From NCBI RefSeq assembly GCF_907165205.1, contig NC_058195.1, forward strand, positions 9,610,001 through 9,674,000: a DNA stretch of 64,000 bases. The letters are read 5' to 3'. The position numbers and the translations under genes were made by a program. Positions 42,455 through 52,901 of this stretch are shown here, piece after piece (positions within the stretch are counted from its first letter, which is position 1; each line of letters starts with the position of its first letter). The notes beneath the pieces were generated by a model. It did not search any database, was not told the DNA's origin, and saw only the letters and a program-made list of their open reading frames with translations. This DNA is from Coccinella septempunctata (lineage: Eukaryota > Arthropoda > Insecta > Coleoptera > Coccinellidae).

Positions 42455-43501
42455 GCAGATGGAATATTCTGTGACTGTGACTGTGAAAAATTGGACTGCA
42501 AACTTCAAAAGAAGTTTTCATGAAGATGATGACCGATCGGGAAGGCAAGTTTCTGAGTCAGTACCCGAAAATATCCATGGATCTGAAGCACTGAATATTT
42601 CATACGAACGCGATCATCATAGTTGTTCACGTCAATTTGGACATGAGAAAAATTGCTGCAAAATGGATCCGCAAATGACTGAATGTTGACCAAAAGCGTG
42701 CAAGGGTAGAAGCATCGCGTTCGATCTGTGCTCGATTTGAAAACGATGTAGACTTCTTAAACCGAATTGTTACTATGGATGAGACTTGGGTACGTTTCTA
42801 CGATCCAGAAACAAAGCAACAATCAATGGAATGGCGACACTCTAGTTCTCCAAGACCTAAGAAGTTTCGTGTCCAAAAATCTGCAGGAAAAGTTCTTGCT
42901 TCAGTTTTTTGGGATTGTCATGGAGTAATCATGATGGTTTTTTTTGGTTAGGGTAGAACAATAACCGGAGATTACTATTCAACATTACTGACCACTCTAC
43001 GGGAAAAAATCAAAGAGAAAAGACGCGGAAAGCTATCCAAAGGTGTTTTGTTCTTGCAGGACATTGCCCCTGCACACAAATCTCATTTTGCCATGCAAAA
43101 AATTCGTGATTTATTGTTTGAATTACTATAGAATACCCCCTTTATTCACCAAATTTGGCTCCATCCGACTATCATCTCTTTCCTCAACTGAAAAAAAGTT
43201 TAAAAGGTCGTAAATTTTCTTCCAACGAAAAGGTAATAGAAGCTGTTGAGGTCTAGTTTGCAGAGCAAGAAGAAACATTGTTTTTGAAAGGTCTAGAGAC
43301 GTTGCAGGTTCGCTGTAATAAATGTATCCAATTAAGAGGAGAATATATGAGAGAGAAATTAACTTTATTGATAATAAAAAATCATCAAATGGCTATCGAC
43401 CGAAGTCTTCCTGCCAAAGAAGGAGAATATGTTCAGTAATAAAATATTTTGACATTTTGTTTGGTTCTATAGTAGGCTAAGAATTTTTGAAGATATCCTC
43501 G
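42455..43501 (+). mobile_element. mariner copy 4, 5'-truncated with an internal insertion
   Basis: Homology starts inside the gene near 42465, so the 5' end is missing. The 3' end is intact (TATCCTCG to 43501, TA at 43502-43503). Near 43347-43430 an ~83-bp insertion interrupts the end of the gene, flanked by a repeated AGGAGAATAT. Confidence 0.85.
42459..43439 (+). pseudogene. mariner transposase fragment
   Basis: Begins around TVKNWTANFKRSF and has lost the first ~50 codons. A deletion removes the block between VPENIHG and SEALNISYERD. Asp 1 is in MDETWVRF (Arg for the usual His), near 42780. LQDIAPAHKS near 43055 has Asn changed to Ile next to the second Asp. The third segment (SDYHLFPQL) is readable near 43155 after a stop at the preceding Glu/Gln position. 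Frames shift near 42600, 42945 and 43130. Inactive. Confidence 0.83.
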
Positions 43502-43503
43502 TA

Positions 43504-44336
43504 GATCTACCTTGTAGGTAGATTCACCTTTACAGGCTGATTAGCCTTTTGTCTGTAGCTCGGGCTTACGGCCCTCGCGAATCGCCTCTTCACACGATTT
43601 GGTGATACAGGTTCTAATAACAATTTTTTCTGATCAGTGTTCTGAATATGGCAGCAAGTAAACACAAAACCTCGATTTCTTCGAATCCCGCTTCTGGGAT
43701 ACATTTCGAAGATCGGATCTATCCCCTCGGCTGTCCCAGGACGTTCCGGGAGTTCCCGGACTCCGGACCCCGGAAACGGACCTCTGGGGCAATTATCCGC
43801 GATGAACCCGACTTTCACATCGATTATCAGACCAATTCGAAACTAATCCGAACGAGAGAGCACATCCCATTACGTTTACATGCACGCGTGAACGGATCAC
43901 GATCGGTTTTTGTTTTGCCTCGCCTGTCTTTTGTCCGACGCGCGCGATCTTCCTCCAAACACATCAACAATGTTTGTCGTAGGTGGCTCTGCCCCGGGCC
44001 AACTGCGATTCTGTTCTGCCTGCCGCGGAACGGTCCATACCCCGATGCGAGGATCTCTGCCATGGTATTGTTCGTCAATATTGTTGTGCGTATAATTAAA
44101 TGGGGTATTATGAGATTATCGTGCACAGTGCGGAGTATGTTGGAACAATTGATTTTAAGAGATTCAACGGGAGTTCCGCGTTCCTCTGAATTGATATGTG
44201 CCCTTTGGAATCTGAAAAATATCTTCCCTCTTCCACCATTCATCAAGCAAAGAACGTTCGAGAAATTCGTCATCAAGCAGGCAATGGAAATTAAATTTGT
44301 AGGGGCTCGAAAGTATTTCTCAAATTCGAGTAATTA
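43504..44336 (+). CDS. Anonymous GC-rich ORF, 229 codons (43648-44337)
   Basis: I do not recognise the protein. The longest frame starts MAASKHKTSISSNPASG at 43648 and stops at 44337. It is Arg/Pro/Ser-rich, with one hydrophobic patch (ISAMVLFVNIVVRII). Overlapping long frames exist on the other strand (149 codons at 43827-44276, 103 at 43507-43818), as expected in CpG-rich DNA where stops are rare, so chance is likely. The block differs in composition from its AT-rich surroundings and lies between mariner copy 4 and the TTAGG-like array. It may be unique host DNA, perhaps a CpG-rich promoter or exon. Confidence 0.2.
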
Positions 44337-45330
44337 ATTTAGGTTGCCCTAGTTTAGGTTAAATTACTTTAGGTCCTAACCTAAACTAACCATCAACCAA
44401 AACCAATCAAAATAATTAAGGATAGATTATGTTAGGTTAGATTGAGTAAAGTTTGTTTAGGTCAGGACCTAAACTAACTTTGCTTCACCCAATCTAACCT
44501 AACATTAGGTTAGGAGCTAAACTAACTTAACCCAATCTAACCTAACCTAAATCACTCTCTCGAATTTGAAGTGAAACAAAAATTAGGTTAGGGTAACTTA
44601 GGTAAAAATTTAGGTTAGATTATGTTAGGTAAGAATGAGTTAAGTTAGCTTAGGTCCTAACCTAAATTAACCATCAACCAAAACCAATCAAAATAATTAC
44701 GGTTAGATTATGTACGGTTAGATTGAGTAAAGTTTGTTTAGGTTAGGACCTAAACTAACTTTGCTTCACCCAATCTAACCTAACATTAGGTTAGGAGCCT
44801 AACTAACTCTACCCAATCTAACCTAACCTAAATCACTCTCTCGAATTTGAAAGCGAACCAAAGATTAGGTTAGGGTAATTTAGGTAAAAATTTAGGTTAG
44901 ATTATGTTAGGTTAAATTGAGTTAAGTTAGTTTAGGTCCTAACCTAAACTAACCATCAACCAAAACCAAACAAAATAATTAAGGTTAGATTATGTTAAGT
45001 TAGATTGAGTAAAGTTTGTTTAGGTTAGGACCTAAACTAACTTTGCTTCACCCAATCTAACCTAACATTAGGTTAGGAGCTAAACTAACTTTACCCAATC
45101 TAACCTAAATCACTCTCTCGAATTTGAAAGCGAACCAAAGATTAGGTTAGGGTAACTTAGGTAAAAATTTAGGTTAGATTATGTTAGGTTAGATTATGTT
45201 AGGTTAGATTGAGTTAAGTTTGTTTAGGTGTAGGACCTAAACTAATTCAACCCAATCTAACCTAACATGACCTAACCTAAATTAAATTCTCAAATTTGAA
45301 AGATCACCAAAGATTGGGTTAGGGTGAGCT
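44337..45330. repeat. ~280-bp array built from TTAGGTTAG-like sequence
   Basis: About 3.5 units. The marker CACTCTCTCGAATTTGAA recurs at 44553, 44834 and 45111 (spacing 281 and 277). Each unit is dominated by TTAGGTTAG and its inverse CCTAACCTAA, arranged so that GTTTAGGTTAGGACCTAAAC-type palindromes form. Non-telomeric segments (CATCAACCAAAACCAA, CTTTGCTTCACCC) are shared by all units. TTAGG is the usual arthropod telomere pentamer, but here it is degenerate and embedded in longer units. This is an interstitial satellite, not a telomere. Confidence 0.9.
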
Positions 45331-46315
45331 AGGCTTACCCTACGTCTCACATTTTGTTGATAAACAAAATTTCCAGGAAATCCTGCAAAAAAGCACCCTT
45401 TTTCCACGAAATAGAAAATAATATAACTGAGAATCGTACACCTTCTTTTTTTGTACCATATAAAGATTGTTCTATGTCTATAGGACGACCAGCAAAGATA
45501 TCCAATAAGGGTTGTGGTTAAGAAAAAACGACCTAGTATAGGTTCAATCAAATCTGGATCAGTGAATAACGAAACGGTTTTCAATTTGAACGAGGAACTT
45601 CGAAAATAACCCAGCAACGTGTGAAATCTTCCACTTTTTCCCAGATCTCAGGTAGGATCTTCTTAAAAACCGAAGTTTCTCCATAGCCCCCAGCCTCTCA
45701 TGTCTCACCCAAAGATCTGATCGGTACCCATTCCACGATTATCTGCGGAAATCTCACAATAACTCGTCTCAAAGATAATATGCAAATGAATTTATATTTG
45801 TTAAGAAGCCATGTCGGTGCCTACGCTCTGAGGAATCCCGAAAGAGAGAAGAAGTGATGCTAGATTATTGTCTGTGGTAAGTTATTAGTTCCGTCATTGG
45901 TCGTTACTAGATTTTGCGTCGCCACCGTCGCCTGCAGGTCACTTGTGCCTTCCTCACAACTATGGAGATTATTGTTATTACACGCCAATTTAACTCTTCT
46001 TGTCTTCGTTCACTTTCCCTACACGAATACTGGGCGTTCTGGAGTTTGAATTTTTTCGACTCCATCGAGAAAAACGCGAAGTTCTATCACTCGAAGTCAT
46101 GTACAAAGTAATACCATGATGTGGAGAGACGTATGTTGTCGTCTTACATACACAATATATGGTTTTCATGACACTCAATAGCCTTAGTGAAAAAATTACA
46201 AGAAAGTCATCACTTGTTGGTCTATGTTGGCTTTTTTGTGATCTGTATATGCGTCAGTGGCAACCCTCTGGTGTTGTGTAGTACCAATTGTGGATTAATG
46301 GTCAAGAGATTAACA
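45331..46315. other. No recognised feature
   Basis: Anonymous sequence beyond the array. A 111-codon minus-strand frame at 45282-45617 has no recognisable domain and partly overlaps the array. No RNA gene seen. Confidence 0.3.
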
Positions 46316-46950
46316 CGCGTTCGGCAAGCTCCTAACTGGAACAATTAGTATGTTAGTTAAATGAAGGTTTTACTCAACAAGAAGTTGTTAATTGTCTCCG
46401 GGTTCAGCAAAGAGTTGTGAGGATGTAACTGCTATCGTTTTATTGCAAGTGCTGCGTGTTCTCATGAGGATGTTTCAGTAAGAGCTCAAACCGTCGCACA
46501 AGATCGGCTCATACGATCAATTGCACGATGAAATGCCTTCTTCACAGCACTCCGAAAGTATAGCTCATTTGGGCAAGCTACTGGTAAGATAGTTTCTGCT
46601 CAAACAATCCGAAAAAGATTGCAAGGCTTCCTGCCTGTTCACGGATAAGTCCAGATTCCGTCTGTGTGAGTCTGATGTGCGAATATTAGTGTGTCGAGGA
46701 CGGGGTCAATGGTATAATGAACATTTATTGACGCCAACGACTTATTTCTATTTGTTTTAAAGATCGCATTTATACGCAACCACGACAGCGGTATATTGTG
46801 ATTTCATTGTAAGACCTATTAGTTTTCCTTTACGGCAGCCATCGACACGATAATGCTCGACCATGTCCATACGCAAATAAATGAATGACAATTACCCAAT
46901 GAATTGACCCGATGCCTCCCTAGAAGAAAATGGCTTGTCTGCAATGTCAC
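46316..46950 (+). pseudogene. Very old Tc1-like transposase relic
   Basis: Pieces in shifting frames resemble a Tc1 transposase: NEGFTQQEVVN and VQQRVV (46355-46440), FTDKSRFRLCES near 46635 (first Asp; the usual Glu of FTDES is Lys), then RGRGQWYNE near 46695. After a gap, DNARPCP at 46850 corresponds to the second Asp motif with His lost. The middle is deleted and the ends cannot be found. It is much more diverged than the other Tc1-like copies and belongs to neither family A nor B in any obvious way. Confidence 0.6.
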
Positions 46951-47439
46951 AGCAATCACACAGCTTTCCTGACCCAGCGCAGACATAAAAACACCTCGCC
47001 AATGCTTCAACAGACATTTCACTATATTTCTCTCAAACTTTCATTAAAAACATCATTAACGCAATTCCGAATAGAATAAGAACACTGCCAAGAGCTCATT
47101 TCGATGTGTTTGTACCCGAAGGAACCTTTTGTAAAGCCTGCAGGTAGAATCCTTAGTTCTTCATTTATCTACTGTGTTGTCGCTCTGAAGCAGTCTTGTT
47201 TACTGTTGCCATTTTAAGTTCAACCGTATGTATTGACACCTAACTCATCAGTACATAAACAAAATAGTTTTTTTTTGTAGGTACTTCATATCACCAAAAA
47301 AATTGATCGTATATAGGGAAACCCTAGGAGGATAGTTATCAGAACTTCGATGGTTGACCAAATTTCATGGCCTTATTCTTTGTAGTTCAGGGATGAAGAT
47401 TTTTCATTAGTTCTTCCGAATAAGAAGTTCTTTTGATTC
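46951..47439. other. No recognised feature
   Basis: Anonymous AT-rich spacer. No feature recognised. Confidence 0.35.
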
Positions 47440-49380
47440 ATTTCTCATTTTTTGAATTTCTTTCTCATTTTTTCAATTTTCTACTGAATAACCACTGGTA
47501 TATCTATGGGAGATGATCCTCCAACATAAGGGTCTTGTAGCGTTCTTCGAACAACTGAAGAACAGAAGAATCATCACTTGGAAGACTGGACCTGGTCGAA
47601 AGACCCTCCCAGTCAAAAGCAAGATTTGGCTATTATCAGTGGCGGCTCGAGCACATTTATCGTGGGTCGGCAGATATATATATATATATATTTTTTTTTC
47701 AAATATTTTCTATACCTATGTATTATGCAGGTTTCCACATCACCATGGGGTACTGCACTGGGTGCGTTAGTTTTTTATAGTGAAGTTTCGCCAAAATTTT
47801 TGTTTCTGTTTCAATATTCCTGAAGATTATCCGGAAAATAAAAAATGATTGAGAAATAACTATTTTAGCCCTGCATACCACTTGAAAAATAAACATAATT
47901 TGGGAACAAATATGAAAATAACCGAAAATATATATATCAAATAAAAATACTTTAAAAATGCTTATCTATAAAATAATATTGGAAAAACAAACAAGACTGC
48001 ATTCTAACGAAATTGAGAATTGCGAGAAATTAACATCACCTCGAGCGCAAACGATAGAATCGAGATATCCCGAACGATCATTCTTCGAGTTACCGAAGAG
48101 AGGCATTCTAGGGTCGGCAGGGTCGCTGCCTGCCGGACCTATATGTCCTACACCGTGCGAAGTATTGAGCCAACAATGTCAACTTTCATCATAGTTTTGG
48201 TCTTTATTCTTTGAAAAGTTCTTGAAAAGTGATCGGAATTTAATTAGTATTATATATTCAGCACTCACGTTTATAAAAATTAACAAATACGCTAAAAATT
48301 CGTTTTAAATAACAGCGATCTCTTGTAATTTGTTATGTGAAACTGAAACTATCGGATATTGGCGGAAAAAACATTAAATAAGAGGCTTATCTAATTTTAA
48401 TTGTTATCCGAATGAAATTCCAACAAAAATTATTCAAGTTTGAAGCAATTTGACTCATTGATATTAGCGCTCCTTCGATAAGTTTACAATCTAGACTCGG
48501 CATGCCGTATCTGAATGAACAGAACGAACGGTCGGTCACTCGGTCGCTAGAGAAGTCATCTGCGGCGCTGACTTCATAGCTCGATTGGAGATGAGCGTAT
48601 TTTGTCTACGGACCGAGTAGGGATTTGAATTGAAACAGCGTATTTCAAAGAAGTTCCATATTCCATTGATATCAGATATCATATACCTACCTAATATTTT
48701 TATGAAATTTATTGAGAGCTATGTAATGTTTGGAGAATTGCTAATACATCATTATTTTACACAAGTGAGAATTCACATTTTTGCTGCTCGCGAAATTTTG
48801 GGTCGGCACTGCCGACCCTGCCGTCCCTGACGGGCCGCCACTGGCTATTATTAATTTACTACTGAAGGCATTTCTAACGACGAGGGTGATCCTCCACCAA
48901 GATCAGCAGAAGGTTTTTGACGCAGAGATGATATTCCTCCCAGTGCAATTGAAGGACAAGTTATGTACCTACCTATGATTATTTATTTTTTCTTCATTCA
49001 TCATCAAGGCTTAGACTAAGTTTGGATGAAGGCTTTATTATTCACTTTTTTCCTCGTTTTCTGCTCTGTTTCTTTGTTTCAGATTTTATTTCGAAATGGA
49101 AAGAGGAAAAAGAAATTTTATAACAATGGAAAAGAAGCCCTTTAGTATTAAAAGCAATAGCTTATTCTGTAAACAAATTTGTCATCATTACACTACTCAT
49201 GGGGAGACAGGGTTTTTTTACTGAGGTTTTCCCCTAAGCTCTTGTATCATACTTCAAATTGTATGGTACCCCATTACACTAACCTTTGCTATAACTCATA
49301 CTTATGCTATATTGTTTGATAACCAAAAATGTATTGCTTACATTCAAAAGAATATATGTATATACATGGATCAGATGAAA
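47440..49380 (+). repeat. Repeat Q, split by a hAT element
   Basis: 47440-47636 plus 48852-49380 together reproduce, inverted, the uninterrupted copy at 60165-60880. The joined sequence has a short coding-like stretch (EEQKNHHLEDWTW, then SKDPPSQKQDLA) around 47555-47636. It ends in a region with GTATCATACTTCAAATTG and GTTTGATAACCAAAAATG. No known protein or element class recognised. Fragments are also at 3799-3885 and 40948-41470. Confidence 0.85.
47637..48843. mobile_element. Non-autonomous hAT element, 8-bp target duplication
   Basis: A 1,207-bp insertion with terminal repeats CAGTGGCGGCTCG (left) and CAGTGGCGGCCCG (right, inverted), flanked by a perfect GCTATTAT duplication (47629-47636 and 48844-48851). 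An 8-bp duplication and CAGTGGCG-type ends are the hAT signature. Removing it restores repeat Q exactly as at 60165-60880. GGGTCGGCAG lies next to the left end and, inverted, CTGCCGACCC next to the right end. No hAT transposase is present; the frames at 47958-48214 are short and unrecognised. Confidence 0.93.
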
Positions 49381-50232
49381 ATTGTGAGAGATCCAAAAGA
49401 TTTTAACATTTTTTGTTCTTTGTCCTTACTTTTGATTCCGAAAAAATCCCTTTGCCTCCTGAAAAGTCCTTCTCATTCAACACATGTATTGACCAGTTAA
49501 AATGGTTTTAGCAAACCACTCGTTAACAATTACATTGATATCTCTCAATTATTCAATACAAAACATCATAATTCAGCGAAATCTGATCGGATCTAGCGCT
49601 GACAGAAAAAATAAAACAATAGTATCGAATAAAGAAACACCATTCTCCGGTCGATCGTTACCAAAGCCATGCCCTGGTGGAGGCTGTTATTTAGTTAATA
49701 TTTCAATTTGAATCTCTATTAAAATATGGCAATCCGAAAGAGATACACCCATAATTACCTAACCTTTTAGACTATTCAATCAGAACACGTATATCTTTTT
49801 CATGATCCAGAGGCACATGGAGAAATATTAGGCACTGAATTACAATAATTGATTATAATGGCTGCCTCTGGGGCCTGCGGTTCATTGTTCTTCGGTACGG
49901 TATTGTTTGACGGTGTAAAAATTTCGGTTTTATTTATTGCGTCCCATGGCACGGATAGAGATGTTTCTGTATTATCCAGAAATCAGGCCATTGGGCGATA
50001 TTGGGAACATCCAAGGTTTCTGGGTAGAAGCTCGAATTCCACTGAGAAGATGATGTTGTGTTTTCTTGAAGAAGAACGCAGGATTGTTGACACAATAAAT
50101 ATTATGCAAAACTACCTGAAAGGCACTCGTTGGGCGAAAAGTGGAAGTTTTTGATTATGTTCATTGAACGTAACCTGAATTTTTGCGATTATTCTGACAA
50201 AATTAATTCTGTTTCTTGAATAAGCCTGCTAG
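49381..50232. other. Unique sequence with an anonymous 101-codon ORF
   Basis: The frame 49849-50154 begins MIIMAASGACGSLFFG and ends KGTRWAKSGSF. It has a weakly hydrophobic start but no domain I know, and it may be chance. No repeat relation found. Confidence 0.25.
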
Positions 50233-51407
50233 TTGGGGAGCCGACGATACTAAATCGGGATTTACTCGAGCATCGTGGAGACCTAGATTAGATAGCAGAA
50301 AGAAGAAAAGGTTCTATGATGTTTGCACTTTCAGCGGTGGGGAAAGCGTCTGCACGATTTCAAAGATGTAACAAAAATCGTCGGATGTACTATATTCAAG
50401 TGGATAAGATTAAGATACTGTGTATGCCCTACGTGTCTCTGATAATAAATTCATGTTAATCTGACAGTTTGCGTGGTGGGGATGGCTGTGCGGAAGAGTT
50501 GAAAATGGTAAAAAAAATTTCCAGCGTGTCAGATTTTTAGAGAATATGTTATTTGGACCCGAAGAAAACTACTTTTCAAGAGACTGACAATGACGTGACT
50601 TTTCAAGAGACTGACAATTCGGACGTGATGCAAGGTCACAGCGGTCCTTTGAAAATGCAAAAAACATCGTTTGTTGTACATACTCGAGCGATTTTCTACA
50701 GATGGTCAATCTCGGTGTTGCAGACGTGTTGACTCATTAATCTGACATTAATCAGGCGGGTTTTTCGTAATATGACAATTTGAAAATGATAACAAGTCAT
50801 TTTTTTTATATCTCCCTTTTTGTACCTCTAATCGTTTCTGTATTCATTATAAAAGTTGTAGGTAATAAAATTCTTTACAACTTTTTTCTGAGGCAAATTA
50901 ACATATTCTCAACCGTTTTCGAGTCAGAGGGCGATAAGGGCGAGGAGCTTAGCCACACATGCGAAAGGCCAAGGTCAATGAAGAATCCCAGTCTAATGTA
51001 CATTCTTCACCATATATCTCAAAAACGTTCAAACGTAGGAAAAATTGTTACGGACAAAATTTGTAGGAAATGTTATGCTCTACAACTTTTATAATGAATG
51101 CGAAAACAATCTGAAGCCCAAGAGAGGAGATATATTATTAAAAAAAAACTGATTTTGTGACCTTTATGGCCAATTTTCATTGTTTCAGTTTGCTGTAACT
51201 GTCAGATTATATTTTTTCCGTTATTCTTAAATCGTTAGCTTCAAAATAATAGAAAAAGCCAACACTCGAGAATGTACACGTAACTTTTTTTGCAAGTTTG
51301 GCGCTCCCCCAAACATTTTCGTCACGATTAAATTGTCAAATTGAGAGAATGTATACTTTTCCACTTATATACCACATATATCTTAATTTGACTTGCTCGA
51401 GTATGTA
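50233..51407. repeat. Dispersed repeat R, copy 3
   Basis: Starts GGGGAGCCGACGATACTAAAT and follows copies 1 and 2, with small local duplications (GTGACTTTTCAAGAGACTGACAAT near 50590-50630). It ends at CTTGCTCGAGTATGTA, where the long-hairpin element at 51408 begins. In copy 1 the same place continues GTACAATGATCG. Confidence 0.82.
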
Positions 51408-52180
51408 CAGGGTGGGCAAAACTGGTAATAACTGAATTACAACTTTTTTATGCAACGAGATAGAGGAAGATGCATAGCACATTAGAGTCGTCTTTTTTCG
51501 AGAAACTAATAATGCCATCAACTTTATTACTCTATCTTCTTTTGTTTTCGAGTTATAGGTTACAATTAAAATTTCAACTTTGGTCATTATCTCCGTTTCT
51601 GTTTAAGCTAGGATGTTGAAATGAAAACATTATACAGATACTTTTCTTATAGCAATCCAGTGGAGTACTAGGATTTTTTCCAAAAGGTATATTTGCTGAG
51701 CTATAACATAAAGATGTATTTTTTCTTATGACAACAGTAATTTAAAATGACTTAGAAAGACTAAGGGTGATGTATAATATATTTTTAAAACGGTTAAAAA
51801 ATGGCGATTCTTTCTAAGTCATTTTAAACTACTGTTTTCATAAGAAAAACCACAACTTTATGTTATAGCTCAGCAAATAAACCTGTAGGAAAAAATCAAA
51901 GTACACCACTGGATTGCTATCAAAAAAGTGTCTGTATTGTGTCTTCATTTCAGCATCCTAGCACAGACAGAAACGGAGATAATGACCAAAGTTGAAATTG
52001 CCCAAATTTAAATTTTGGCCTATAACTCAAAAACAAAAGAAGATAGAGGAATGCAGTTGATGGCATTATTAGTTTTTCGAAAAAAGACGACATAAATGGC
52101 ACATTCATTTTTCTCTATCTCGTTGGGTTAAAAAGTTGTAGTTCAGGTATGACCAATTTTGTCCTAGACAATTCTCCCTA
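51408..52180. mobile_element. Second long-hairpin (foldback) element
   Basis: The left arm (51408 to ~51764) and right arm (~51811 to 52180) are imperfect inverted copies over about 350 bp. Mirrored landmarks: AACTGAATTACAACTTTTT / AAAAAGTTGTAGTTCAGGTA, GTCATTATCTCCGTTTCTGT / ACAGAAACGGAGATAATGAC, GCTGAGCTATAACATAAAG / CTTTATGTTATAGCTCAGC, and AATGACTTAGAAAG / CTTTCTAAGTCATT. The loop is about 47 bp. The left end is TACAGGGTGGGC after TA; the right end is more diverged (CCCTATA). No coding capacity. Confidence 0.9.
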
Positions 52181-52901
52181 TATACAGGTGTAATTGGTGA
52201 TCTTATTAAAATCCAGGACAGTCGACAGGGGGGTAAGTGGGACAAAAGTGATTGATAAACTGAACTTTCATATTGAAATGGCAAAAAATCTCCACTTATG
52301 TTTCAAAAATTTCCATTCATGTTGCGAAAATTAGGACAAATCAAGAAAGGCTAGTAGGTACGTTCAGGACACTCCGTATATAAAATTGCAATGGCGGGAA
52401 TTGCGAAAATATGCGGTGAATCAGCGCATTTTTCGGACGATCACAAATGAGAATACATGGATTTGCAGCGAATTATTTTATGAGTGCAAAGTTGAGGTTA
52501 CTCGTCGAACTGAAGAAGATTGAAAGATTGACCGTTCTCTATAGTTGTTCCATTGCGCGAACCGCAAATTACAATGTTGTATCACGAAGCTTTGCATCAG
52601 CAACCATTATCAAACAATTACTTTTATCAATATTCCACCTCATTCCGTAAAAACCACGTTCACGTTCAGATTTTCCCCTGGGGAATTTTTCGTCACTCGC
52701 AAAATGATTCGGAAGGATCTCAGTATGGAATTGCAGCTCGTGGGAATATCATTAGAACGGTCATTTTTGTAACTGTTTCGACCGAACTGGAGAAATTGGG
52801 TGAAATCTTGCTCTACCTGTTCTTAGAGGAAGGATATTTGTGCTTCTTAGAACAGGACCAATATTAGATTGGCTTCCAGACAAGTCACCAAGCAATAAAT
52901 A
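52181..52901. other. No recognised feature
   Basis: Anonymous sequence. Three overlapping frames of 67-104 codons at 52447-52867 occupy different reading frames of one strand and match nothing I know. The 104-codon frame begins MREPQITMLYHEALHQ. Confidence 0.25.

Noticed and set aside
43827..44276. 149-codon minus-strand ORF
   Set aside because: Antisense to the 229-codon frame in CpG-rich DNA where stops are scarce; neither strand gives a recognisable protein.
44337..45330. True telomere or chromosome end
   Set aside because: The TTAGG-like sequence is degenerate, occurs in both orientations inside 280-bp units, and is followed by ordinary interstitial sequence on both sides.
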